Shown here piece after piece: positions 33,879 through 41,740 of a DNA stretch of 64,000 bases. A program made the position numbers and the translations under genes. This stretch comes from DATDAH01 sp963725155 (GTDB lineage: Bacteria > Actinomycetota > Acidimicrobiia > Acidimicrobiales > DATDAH01). Every line of letters starts with the position of its first letter. Positions within the stretch are counted from its first letter, which is position 1. The DNA is taken from NCBI GenBank assembly GCA_963725155.1, contig CAVRXU010000001.1, positions 1 through 64,000 on the forward strand. The letters run 5' to 3'. The notes under the pieces are model-generated. The model searched no databases, was not told where the DNA came from, and was given only the letters and a program-made list of their open reading frames with translations.

Positions 33879-33965
33879 CGGTTCGGGGTCCTTCGGCCCT
33901 CCCGGCGGCGGCGCCACCGTGGCCGCCCAGACCCTCGGCCCCGAGCTGGGCCTGTCCGGCTGACC
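33879..33965 (+). repeat. Right copies of repeats B then A
   Basis: B' (33879-33905) and A' (33910-33965). A' encodes the same tail as the SDR end (ATVAAQTLGPELGLSG) but is detached from any SDR body, so it is a gene-end fragment. It runs into the stop of the cyclopropane synthase-like gene on the other strand. Confidence 0.75.
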
Positions 33966-35203
33966 TACCAGTCCGGGCGCAGGGGGAACCCGCTGTTGCC
34001 GTCGGGCCCGGTCACGTCGCCGAGGACCTGGTGGATCTGAATCCGATTGGCCTCGAACCCGGCGGCCGATCCGGCCATGTACAGCCGCCAGATCCGGGCC
34101 CGGGCCGCGCCCACCTCGGCCACGGCGTCGTCCCATTGCAGTTCCAGGTTGGCCACCCAGTGGCGCAGGGTCCGGGCGTAGTGCTCCCGCAGGCTCTCCT
34201 CATGGCGGACCTCGAAGCCCGCCTTCTGCATGGCCGTGACGACCGCGCCCACCTCGATGAGCTCACCGTCCGGGAAGACGTACCGGCCGATGAAGCCGTC
34301 GTGGTCGATGCCCGGGGGGTGCCCGGCCGGCCGGCTGATGGCGTGGTTCAGCAGGCGCCCGCCGGGCCGGATCAGCTCATGGAGGTGCCCGAAGTAGGTC
34401 CCCATCCGCTCGGCGCCGACGTGTTCGAACATCCCGATCGAGGAGATGGCGTCGAAGGGATCGTCGGCGACCTCGCGGTAGTCCTGCACCCGGATGGCCA
34501 CGCGGTCGGCCAGGCCCTCGTCCTCGACCGCCGCCTGCGCCCACGCGGCCTGCACCGGCGAGATCGTCACGCCCAGGACTTCGACGCCGTAGTGGGTGGC
34601 GGCGTGCCGGGCCATGGCCCCCCAGCCGCACCCGACGTCGAGCAGTCGCATCCCCGGCCGCAGCGCGAGCTTGCGGCAGATCAGGTCGTGCTTGGCGGCC
34701 TGGGCCTCCGCCAGGTTGGCCTCGGGCGGGTCGAACAGGGCACACGAGTAGGTCATCGCCGGACCGAGGACCAGCTCGTAGAAGCGGTTCGACACGTCGT
34801 AGTGGTGGCGGACCGACTCGGCGTCCCTGCGGACGGTGTGGAGGCCGAACCGGCGCTTGGGCATCTCCTCCGGCGGCGGGGCCAGCGGGCGGAGGTGGCG
34901 AAGGTCGAGCATTCGGGCGACCCGCAGGAGCTGCGGGGGCGTGAACCGGGGGGAGGGGATCCGGTCCCGGAGCCGGAACAGCTCGTAGATGTCGCCCTCG
35001 ATGTCGACGTCACCGGCCACGTAGGCCCGAGCGAAGCCCAGTTCGCCGGGACGGGTCACGATCCGGCGCAGGGCATCCGGGGAGTGGATGACGACGGTGG
35101 CCTTGGCGGCCGGGGGGCCGAACTCCGTGCCGTCGTAGGCCACGACGGCGAACGGGCAGTCCGGCCCGAGGAACTCCTCCAGCAGACGAGCCAACCGTGT
35201 CAT
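33965..35203 (-). CDS. Cyclopropane-fatty-acyl-phospholipid synthase family methyltransferase
   Basis: 412 residues. An N-terminal lipid-binding part (about 1-110, FAVVAYDGTEFGPPAAKATV, AYVAGDVDIEGDIYELFRLR) precedes the SAM domain with LLDVGCGWGAMARHAA (about 192-207), SSIGMFEHVGAERMGTYFGH and GGRLLNHAISRP. YDVSNRFYELVLG and MTYSCALFD are family signatures. Expected to add a methylene or methyl to unsaturated membrane lipids at the membrane surface. It shares a 14-bp gap with the AhpD-like gene upstream on the same strand. Confidence 0.88.
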   Translation of the reverse strand: MTRLARLLEEFLGPDCPFAVVAYDGTEFGPPAAKATVVIHSPDALRRIVTRPGELGFARAYVAGDVDIEGDIYELFRLRDRIPSPRFTPPQLLRVARMLDLRHLRPLAPPPEEMPKRRFGLHTVRRDAESVRHHYDVSNRFYELVLGPAMTYSCALFDPPEANLAEAQAAKHDLICRKLALRPGMRLLDVGCGWGAMARHAATHYGVEVLGVTISPVQAAWAQAAVEDEGLADRVAIRVQDYREVADDPFDAISSIGMFEHVGAERMGTYFGHLHELIRPGGRLLNHAISRPAGHPPGIDHDGFIGRYVFPDGELIEVGAVVTAMQKAGFEVRHEESLREHYARTLRHWVANLELQWDDAVAEVGAARARIWRLYMAGSAAGFEANRIQIHQVLGDVTGPDGNSGFPLRPDW

Positions 35204-35217
35204 TTCATCCGCACCTC

Positions 35218-35703
35218 CTACACGAGGATCCGTTCATCGGGGGCGGGCACGCCGACGACGGCCATGGCCCTCCCCATACCCAGCCACATCCCACAGCAGA
35301 TCACCAGGTCGGCGATCTCGTCATCGGTGTACGCCGTGCGCATCTTGTCGAAGAACTCGTCGTCCATGGTCAGGTGGTCGAGGGCGAAGCGCTGGGCGAA
35401 CTCGGCGGCCAGGCGCTCACGGTCCGTCAGCACCTCGCTGGTCCGCCAGTCGGTCACCTCAGCGTAGAACGTGTCGTCGATGTCGGCCTCCGGGCCCTTC
35501 TCGGCCCGGGTGTCCTGGCAGACCACGCAGTGGTTGATCAGGGCGATGGTCCAGCGGGCGGCCTCGCGCTCGCGCACCCCGAGCTGGGTGTTGCCGTACA
35601 CCGCCTCGGACAGCTTCCCCATCCCGACCGCCATCTCCGGCCGCTGCAGGGCCCAGTCGATGTGGGGGCCGAGACCGGCGTCGGGGAACGAGATGCGTGC
35701 CAT
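35218..35703 (-). CDS. Carboxymuconolactone decarboxylase/AhpD-like protein
   Basis: 161 residues. The helical core MAVGMGKLSEAVYGNTQLGV, then REREAARWTIALINHCVVCQ DTRAEKG holds a CxxC (CVVC) motif, which gives AhpD-like members thiol peroxidase activity. The second half (LAAEFAQRFALDHLTMDDEF, then DDEIADLVICCGMWLGMGRA) repeats the helical plan. Likely cytoplasmic and reduced by a thioredoxin-like partner. Confidence 0.82.
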   Translation of the reverse strand: MARISFPDAGLGPHIDWALQRPEMAVGMGKLSEAVYGNTQLGVREREAARWTIALINHCVVCQDTRAEKGPEADIDDTFYAEVTDWRTSEVLTDRERLAAEFAQRFALDHLTMDDEFFDKMRTAYTDDEIADLVICCGMWLGMGRAMAVVGVPAPDERILV

Positions 35704-35751
35704 GGCCCCAGGCTAGGAGGCGCACCCGTCACGTGTCATCGCCGGCTCCGG

Positions 35752-36495
35752 TCAGAGGATCTCGGCGACGTCGCTCACCAGTTCGGTTCCACTGATGACG
35801 ACCAGCACGAGGAGCCCGAGCCGCACCGCCCACGTCACCACCGGATGGGTGACCAGGGCGGCCAGGGCCGGCCAACGACGCCCGATGAGGATGAGGACAC
35901 CGCCGACGATGGCGATGCCGAAGGCGAAGAGCCCGAAGAAGCCGACGGCGACGAAGAGGACGATGGCCGCCACGCGGGTCTTTCGATAGGTGCCGGGGCG
36001 GGCGATGAGTCCCTCGACCATGGCCGCCATGACCCACCCGTAGGCCGCGGGGAGGGCGATGAAGAGGACCACCGCCAGCAGCAGCGGGTCGAGCCGCGTG
36101 AAGTCCACGCCGTCGGGCTTGATCACGGCCGCGCCCCCGATGACCCCGAAGAAGGCCGCGGCCTGCAGCGGCCGGCGTCGTTCCGGCAGCCAGCGCCGGA
36201 CCAGGAGGTAAGCGAAGGCCAGCAGGGTGCCGAGCAGGGTGGTCACCGCGAGGAGGAAGATCGATTGGGTGCTGACCTGACCGATCGTGAAGCCGTCGTC
36301 GGACTCGATGCCCCGGACGGCGTCGGACGACGTCAGGCGCAGGAGGAGCATGGCCAGGCGCCCACCGACGCCCCCGATGAGGAAGCCCGCCGTCAGGCCG
36401 GCCAACGCGGCCGCACCGAAGCGGTCGAGCAGGTCCAAGCCGATCGCCCGACCGTCGATCTCGCCCGTCTCCGTGGTCTCGGTGAGCTCGGTCAT
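35752..36495 (-). CDS. Multi-pass membrane protein
   Basis: 247 residues; start fixed by GGGAGG upstream of MTELTETTETGEIDG. About seven membrane helices (AALAGLTAGFLIGGVGGRLA, FLLAVTTLLGTLLAFAYLLV, RVAAIVLFVAVGFFGLFAFG, and others). GGVGGRLAMLLLRLTSSD is reminiscent of uncharacterised actinobacterial membrane proteins. No transport motif recognised. Convergent or tandem neighbours give no functional hint. Confidence 0.72.
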   Translation of the reverse strand: MTELTETTETGEIDGRAIGLDLLDRFGAAALAGLTAGFLIGGVGGRLAMLLLRLTSSDAVRGIESDDGFTIGQVSTQSIFLLAVTTLLGTLLAFAYLLVRRWLPERRRPLQAAAFFGVIGGAAVIKPDGVDFTRLDPLLLAVVLFIALPAAYGWVMAAMVEGLIARPGTYRKTRVAAIVLFVAVGFFGLFAFGIAIVGGVLILIGRRWPALAALVTHPVVTWAVRLGLLVLVVISGTELVSDVAEIL

Positions 36496-36586
36496 GGGGC
36501 CCTCCCCCTCTGGACACTGTTGTCGCCCAGCCCCTCGCGATCGGCAAGGGTGCCAACCCCCCTCCCGGAGGTGGGCTGACCCGGGC

Positions 36587-37504
36587 TCAGGCCCGCTGGA
36601 TCTCCGCCAGCAGGGCCCGGGTCCGGGCGAACTCCTCACCGTCGAGGCCGATCTCCACCGCCGCGAAATCCGTCGCCCCGGCGTCGGCGAAGCGGGCCAG
36701 CCCGTGCCGGACCTCGTCCTCGTTGCCGATGACGGCCACGTCCCCGGCCCGGGCCGCCCCCTCCCTGTCGAGCACGGCCCGGTAGCTGGGCAGCGTGTCG
36801 TACCCGATCAGGATCTCGGAGATGAAGGACCGCACCTCGTCGGGGCGGTCGGTCACCGAGACGGGGACGCTGGCCACCACCCGAGGGGCCGGGCGTCCTG
36901 CCTCATCGGCCGCATCGGTGATCGTGGGCACGATGTGGTCGGCCACGGTGGTCGGCCCCACCAGCCAGAGGACGGTGCCGTCGGCCCGCTTGCCGGTCAT
37001 GCGGAGGAACTGGGGCCCGAGGGCGGCGACCAGGACCGGCGGCGGATCGGCGGGAGGGGCGAGCAGGTCGCCGGTGTACGACCAGATCTCGCCGACGACG
37101 TCAGCCTTGCGGTCGGCCAGGAGGGGCTGGAGCACGTCGAGGTACTCCCGCAGGTGGCGCACCGGGCGCTCGAAGGGGATGTGGTAGCGGTCCTCGACCG
37201 ACGGCTTGTGGGCCACGCCGATGCCGAGGGCCAGCCGGTTGCCCGTGGCCGCCTGCACCGTGAGGGCCTGGCCGGCCAGGACATGGGGGTGTCGACCCCA
37301 CGTCGGGATCACCGCGGTGGCGAACTCGATGGTCGACGTGGCCGCTCCCAGCACCGCGATCAGGGTCAGGGCGTCGGTTCCCCCGCTCTGGGGGACCCAG
37401 TAGGTGGGGAAGCCGTCGGCCTCGGCCTCGGCCGCGTGCGCGGCCACGTCCCCGACGGCCGCCCCGATGACCAGGAGGGAGCCACCGTGGATCCCGATGC
37501 GCAT
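36587..37504 (-). CDS. LLM class F420-dependent oxidoreductase
   Basis: 305 residues (MRIGIHGGSLLVIGAAVGDV). Luciferase-like TIM barrel: EAEADGFPTYWVPQSGGTDA, IEFATAVIPTWGRHPHVLAG QA, RLALGIGVAHKPSVEDRYHI and PVLVAALGPQFLRMTGKRAD. The pattern HPHVLAGQALTVQAATG is typical of actinobacterial F420-linked LLM enzymes. It would reduce or oxidise an organic substrate with F420; substrate unknown. Confidence 0.85.
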   Translation of the reverse strand: MRIGIHGGSLLVIGAAVGDVAAHAAEAEADGFPTYWVPQSGGTDALTLIAVLGAATSTIEFATAVIPTWGRHPHVLAGQALTVQAATGNRLALGIGVAHKPSVEDRYHIPFERPVRHLREYLDVLQPLLADRKADVVGEIWSYTGDLLAPPADPPPVLVAALGPQFLRMTGKRADGTVLWLVGPTTVADHIVPTITDAADEAGRPAPRVVASVPVSVTDRPDEVRSFISEILIGYDTLPSYRAVLDREGAARAGDVAVIGNEDEVRHGLARFADAGATDFAAVEIGLDGEEFARTRALLAEIQRA

Positions 37505-37548
37505 GGGCCGGGACCGTAGTCCCCCACCCCCCGGTAGGTTCGGCCGCG

Positions 37549-38034
37549 ATGATCCGCAGTGCCCTGGCCCTGGGAGCGCTGGCCCTCGTCCTCGCCGGGT
37601 GCGGGGACGACGAGGACGCTGCCCCGCCGTTGACCACCGCGGTCACCGTCACTGTGGGCGAGCCACTGCCGATGGGCGCCAGCTACGAAGATCGCTCCGG
37701 CACCGTCACGCTGACCGTGCACGGGGTGCGCATCACCGGCGACCTCCTCCTGGCCGATGCCGAGGCCTGCCTCAGCGCCAGCGCCCTGCCGAGCCTCCCC
37801 ATCCAGGCCACCGCCTGGCAGCTGAGCCTCCGAGGACGGCAGCAGACCGTCCCCCGGATCACCGTCGACCGGCCGACGCAAGCCGCGAGCCCGCCGTGGC
37901 CCGACGACGTCGAACTGGAGGCCGGTGAGTGCTTCGAGGGCAAGGTCGCCTTCCGGGTGCCCGATGGCAGCCGGGCCAGCGCGATCGTGTTCACCCAGCT
38001 CAGCACGCCCGTGGCCTGGACCGTCCGGAGCTGA
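37549..38034 (+). CDS. Putative lipoprotein
   Basis: 161 residues. A short signal peptide MIRSALALGALALVLAGC ends in a perfect lipobox (LAGC), so the protein should be anchored outside the membrane. The mature part is beta-rich (TVTLTVHGVRITGDLLLADA; KVAFRVPDGSRASAIVFTQL) like DUF4352/immunoglobulin-type domains. Two cysteines (ACLS and GECFEG) may pair. Function unknown. Confidence 0.78.
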   Translation: MIRSALALGALALVLAGCGDDEDAAPPLTTAVTVTVGEPLPMGASYEDRSGTVTLTVHGVRITGDLLLADAEACLSASALPSLPIQATAWQLSLRGRQQTVPRITVDRPTQAASPPWPDDVELEAGECFEGKVAFRVPDGSRASAIVFTQLSTPVAWTVRS

Positions 38035-38040
38035 GCCGGC

Positions 38041-38550
38041 TCAGGCCTCCGCGGCCTGCCGGGTGAGCAGGCGCAGGCGGGCGGACCGGGCGTCCCAGTC
38101 GTAGACCACGGTGGTGCCGGCGATCACGTCGTGCAGCGCCCGGCGTTCGCGTCCGACGACGATGCCGACGAAGCCGAGGCCGAGCAGCAGGAAGCTCAAC
38201 GGGAAGGCCATGGCCCGCACGACGCCGCGGCGGGCCGTCAGCTCGCCGCCATCCCGCCCGACCACGCGAATGCCGAGGACGGCCATGCCGACGGTCTTCG
38301 CCGCCAGCCCCCAACTCACGGCGAAGTAGCCGAAGGTCCAGATCCCGAGCCCGATGAGCCAGACGGGGGTGTCACTGGCCGGCAGCACGAGGTCGGAACG
38401 GGTGATCAGCTGCCAGACGAAGGCCACGATGCTGAGCATCAGCCCGTAGGTGACAACGATGGCGAAGGCATCGACGGCGTAGGCGGCCAGCCGGGTGACC
38501 GGGCCGGAGTAGTTGCCGGCCAGCGAACCTTCGGGCGGATCGGCCTTCAC
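38041..38550 (-). CDS. RDD family membrane protein
   Basis: 169 residues. RDD hallmarks: RLAAYAVDAFAIVVTYGLML (Arg and Asp in the first helix), KTVGMAVLGIRVVGRDGGEL and RRALHDVIAGTTVVYDW near the end. Three to four membrane helices. RDD proteins are linked to Na+/Li+ antiport or protein anchoring in some bacteria. The ATG overlaps the stop of the nonapeptide-repeat gene (ATGA), so the two are probably partners. Confidence 0.87.
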   Translation of the reverse strand: MKADPPEGSLAGNYSGPVTRLAAYAVDAFAIVVTYGLMLSIVAFVWQLITRSDLVLPASDTPVWLIGLGIWTFGYFAVSWGLAAKTVGMAVLGIRVVGRDGGELTARRGVVRAMAFPLSFLLLGLGFVGIVVGRERRALHDVIAGTTVVYDWDARSARLRLLTRQAAEA

Positions 38551-39260
38551 GCGCCGCCCCCACTCGTCACGTCGAGCGTCGTGGCGTGGTCGGCGCTGTC
38601 GACCGTCGAGCCGACCAGGAGGACGGGGGCCACCGGCCGGGGACGGCCGTGGTGCAGGATCCGGTCGACGACCCGCTCGGCCACCGTGTCCAGGGAGACT
38701 CCGAGGCTGCGGATGAAGTCGAGGACCTGGGTCACGATGCCACCGGTGGACTGCACGATCAGGGTGCCGATCTCGGTGCGGCGCACGATGCCGTCCACGT
38801 CGACCCTCGAGATGATGTCGTCGATGTCGACCCGACCCACGATTTGGTTGACGTCGACCCGCCGGACGATGTCGTCCACGTCGACCTGCTGGATGATGCC
38901 GTTGAGGTCGAGCACCTCCACGACGTTGTCCACGACCTGCCCCACGACGCCCTCCACCTCGGCCGCCGTGGCCTCTCGCTGGCGGCGACCGCGCTCGGCC
39001 GCGGGCTCCAGCCGGTCGGCCAGGGAGCCGGCGGCATCACCGACCGGGCTCTGGTCCAGCACCTTCAGAGCGACGTCGGCCCCGGCCTTGCCGAGGCCTA
39101 TGGCGGCGCGCAGCCCGGCTCGCCCGACGGCCAGGCCATAGCCCAGGCCGGCGTCCCGGGTGGCCCGCGCGGCGCGGCGGACCGGCTCGTCGACGGCGTC
39201 CGGCGCCGGCGCGGCAGGGCCGAGCGCCTCGGGCTCCGGGGTCGGGGACGGGTCGGTCAT
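38547..39260 (-). CDS. Protein with tandem nonapeptide (VDVDDIVRR) repeats
   Basis: 237 residues. Pro/Glu-rich N-terminus, helical middle (about 25-115), then six 9-residue repeats at about 117-170: LDLNGIIQQ, VDVDDIVRR, VDVNQIVGR, VDIDDIISR, VDVDGIVRR, TEIGTLIVQ, consensus VD[VI]-D-x-I[VI]-x-R. A C-terminal part follows (STGGIVTQVLDFIRSLGVSL). The regular 9-mer suggests a solenoid or amphipathic helical rod. No signal peptide. Stop overlaps the RDD gene start, so a complex with that membrane protein is likely. Family not recognised by name. Confidence 0.75.
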   Translation of the reverse strand: MTDPSPTPEPEALGPAAPAPDAVDEPVRRAARATRDAGLGYGLAVGRAGLRAAIGLGKAGADVALKVLDQSPVGDAAGSLADRLEPAAERGRRQREATAAEVEGVVGQVVDNVVEVLDLNGIIQQVDVDDIVRRVDVNQIVGRVDIDDIISRVDVDGIVRRTEIGTLIVQSTGGIVTQVLDFIRSLGVSLDTVAERVVDRILHHGRPRPVAPVLLVGSTVDSADHATTLDVTSGGGA

Positions 39261-39302
39261 CTCCCGGACCGTATCCCGCCCCATCCGGGCCATGATGGGT
39301 GG

Positions 39303-40328
39303 GTGACCGTGACCGTGATCACCGACGAGGCCCGGCCTACGCCCGCCGAAGCCGTCGACGGGTCGGTGCTGATCGACCCGGCCGACCTCCCCGGCGCCAT
39401 CGGGTGGACGCTCAAGCCGGAAGGGCTCTGCCAGGCCGACGTGTGCGTGCCCGTCCGGGAGCGTGACGCGCTGTTCTCGGGGGACCGCCTCGACCTCGGC
39501 CGCGTCGCGGACGCCCTCGACCGGCCCTTCCTGGTCGACGAGGGGGTTGCCGTGCTGGGCGAGCCCCGACTCACCCGCCGACTGGCCACCGATGGGCTCC
39601 AGGCCCCCGCCTTCACGCTCCCCGACCTGGCCGGGGAGCGCCACTCGCTGGACGAATGGCACGGTCGCAAGAAGCTGCTGGTCGCCTTCGCCAGCTGGTG
39701 AGGCTGCCGCTACGACCTGCCCGGGTGGCAGGAACTCCACGATGAGCTGGCCGACACCGGGTTCACCGTCATCGCCGTCGCCCTCGACGAGTCCGCCGAT
39801 CTGATCGAGCCCTTCGTCGAGGGCATCACGTACCCGGTGCTCCTCGACCGGGAACACACGCTGAGCGAGACCTACGCCATCACCAACGTGCCCACGGTCG
39901 TCTGGATCGACGAGGACGACCGCATCACTCGGCCCAACTCGCCGACGCCCGGCAACGACATGTTCATCGAGTTCTCCGGGATATCCAGCGAGCCGGCGAA
40001 GGCCGCCATCCGGCGCTGGGTGCGCGACGGCGAGGTCGACCTCAGCCCCGACGAGGCCCGGGCCGCGGTCGACGACCTGACCCCGGAGCTGGAGGAGGCC
40101 CGGCTGCGCTTCCGCATCGGCGCCCACCTGGCCCGGGAGGGCGATGACCAGGGGGCGAAGCGCCAGCTGACGGCAGCCACCGAGCTGGCCCCGGAGGACC
40201 TCACGATCTGGCGGGCCGCGCTGCCGCTCATGGGCGACGACCCCTTCGGCCAGACCTTCTTCGACAAGTGGGAGGCCTGGATCGCCGACGGCGCCTACTT
40301 CAACGGCCTGCCCCCGCTACGGGAGTGA
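39303..40328 (+). CDS. Redoxin (thioredoxin-like) selenoprotein candidate, TGA-encoded Sec133
   Basis: 341 residues if the TGA at 39699-39701 is read as selenocysteine; start GTG 39303. N-terminal part (1-100) includes GLCQADVCVP with two Cys; redoxin domain at about 102-235: APAFTLPDLAGERHSLDEWH, KKLLVAFASW, U133, GCRYDLPGWQELHDELADTG, then FTVIAVALDES, TYPVLLDREHTLSETYAITN VPTVVWIDEDD. The Trp-U-G-C site occupies the place where Cys homologues have W-C-G-C or W-C-P-P-C. The protein-like pattern continues in the same frame for 208 codons after the TGA. The C-terminus (about 260-341) is TPR-like helical. Probably a thiol-disulfide or peroxide reductase. The alternative, a nonsense mutation, is less likely given the intact downstream frame and hairpin. 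Confidence 0.8.
39699..39732 (+). promoter_or_regulatory. Putative bacterial SECIS element with UGA
   Basis: After the TGA come 14 bases, then a perfect 6-bp stem CCTGCC/GGCAGG (39716-39721 and 39727-39732) with apical loop CGGGT. The loop begins 20 bases past the UGA and has G in its first two positions. Known bacterial SECIS elements have the loop about 16-37 nt from UGA and a G early in the loop, so spacing and form fit. Confidence 0.65.
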
Positions 40329-40420
40329 GGCTGCGCAGCGGAGCGGAGCAGCCCGGCGGATCCCCAGCTTCGGCGGAGCCGGCGTTGCTGAACGCAGTGA
40401 AGCCACGCAGATGTAGCTGT

Positions 40421-41696
40421 CTAAGCCGGTTTCACGTCGACGTCGAGGTGCTTGATGCCGTGGATGAAGTTGGACAGGAGGCGGTCGGGCTCGCTCACCG
40501 CGGCGATGTCGGGGACCCGGGTGAGCAGCTCCCGGAACATGACCGTGATCTCTCGCCGGGCCAGGTGGGCGCCGAGGCAGAAGTGGGGGCCCGGGCCGCC
40601 GAACCCGACGTGCGGGTTGGGGTCGCGGGCCAGGTCGAAGCGCGAACGGGGCCTCGAACACGGCGTCGTCCCGGTTGGCCGAGTTGTAGAAGAGGACGAC
40701 CTTGTCGCCCTCCTCGAACTCCTGGCCGCCGAGGGTGGCGCCGTCCCGCGTGACCGTGCGGCGGAAGTGGATGACCGGTGTGGCCCAGCGCACGATCTCC
40801 TCGACTGCGCTCGTGGCCAGGCCGTCGACATCGTCGACCCAGGCCTGCTTCTGGTCGGGGTTCTCGGTGAGCAGGTGCATGCCGTGGGCGATGGCGTTGC
40901 GGGTGGTCTCGTTGCCGGCCACGACCAGCAGCACGAAGAACGGACCCAGCTCCTCGTCGGTCAGCATCTCGCCGTCGACGTCGGTGTTCACCAGGGCAGA
41001 GGTCAGGTCGTCGGTCGGGTTGGCCCGGCGCTCGGCGCCCAGCTCCTGGACCAGCTGGGCCAGCTCGGCCCCGGCGGTGAGCAGGGCCCCGACGACCTCG
41101 TTGACGTCGGAGACGTACTCGGGGTCCCCGGCGCCGAGGATGATGTTCGTGCGGTCGAACACGAAGTCGTACTGGCTCTCGGGGATGCCCATCATGTCGC
41201 AGATGATCGCCAGCGGCAGGGCCGCGGCGACATCGGTGACGAAATCACAGGTGGCCTTGTCGATCAGGCGGTCGACGATCTCCCTGGCCCGGAGCTCGAC
41301 GGAGTCCTGCAGGTCAGCCAGGTGCCGGGGCGTGAAGCCTCGGGACACGATCCGGCGCAGCCGGGCGTGGCGGGGATCGTCCATGTTGATCATGGAGCCG
41401 AAGAAGTCCAGGAACGGCTCGGGCATGTCGCCGATGTTCGAGCCCTTCCCGGAGCAGAAGAGGTCGGGCTGACGGCTGGCGTCGAGCACGTCCCGGTGGC
41501 GCGTGAGGGCCCAGTAGCCGGGACCCTGGGGGAACAGCCCGTAGTCCCGCTCCTCGTGGAAGGAGATGGGGCGCTCCTGCCGCAGGGTGGCGAAGGCCCC
41601 TTCGCGCTGCTCCTCGGGCAGCGCCCAGAAGAGCGGATCCGACAGATCGATGTCGTCCACACCCAAGTCCGACCGGGGCTCGAAGGTCAAGGCCAT
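40421..41696 (-). pseudogene. Cytochrome P450, single frameshift before heme motif
   Basis: From ATG 41696 the frame encodes a bacterial P450: I-helix region FFVLLVVAGNETTRNAIAHG (about 245-265), ExxR in SAVEEIVRWA, and HFRRTVTRDGATLGGQEFEE. Near 40640-40646 the reading must shift: the main frame gives APFALRPG, while the other frame gives RFDLARDPNPHVGFGGPGPH FCLGAHLAR, with the heme Cys ligand, and ends naturally at TAG 40421. One extra G would explain it. If the reading is restored the enzyme is complete (about 424 residues), of the CYP125/142/123-like actinobacterial type. Real mutation or sequencing indel not decidable. Confidence 0.8.
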
Positions 41697-41740
41697 GGGT
41701 CAACTCTGCCACGCCACCCGTTGCTCTACGGTGCCCGGCG

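Noticed and set aside
40421..41696. P450 break as a second recoding site
   Set aside because: The break is a frame change without a slippery sequence or stop; a plain one-base insertion explains it.
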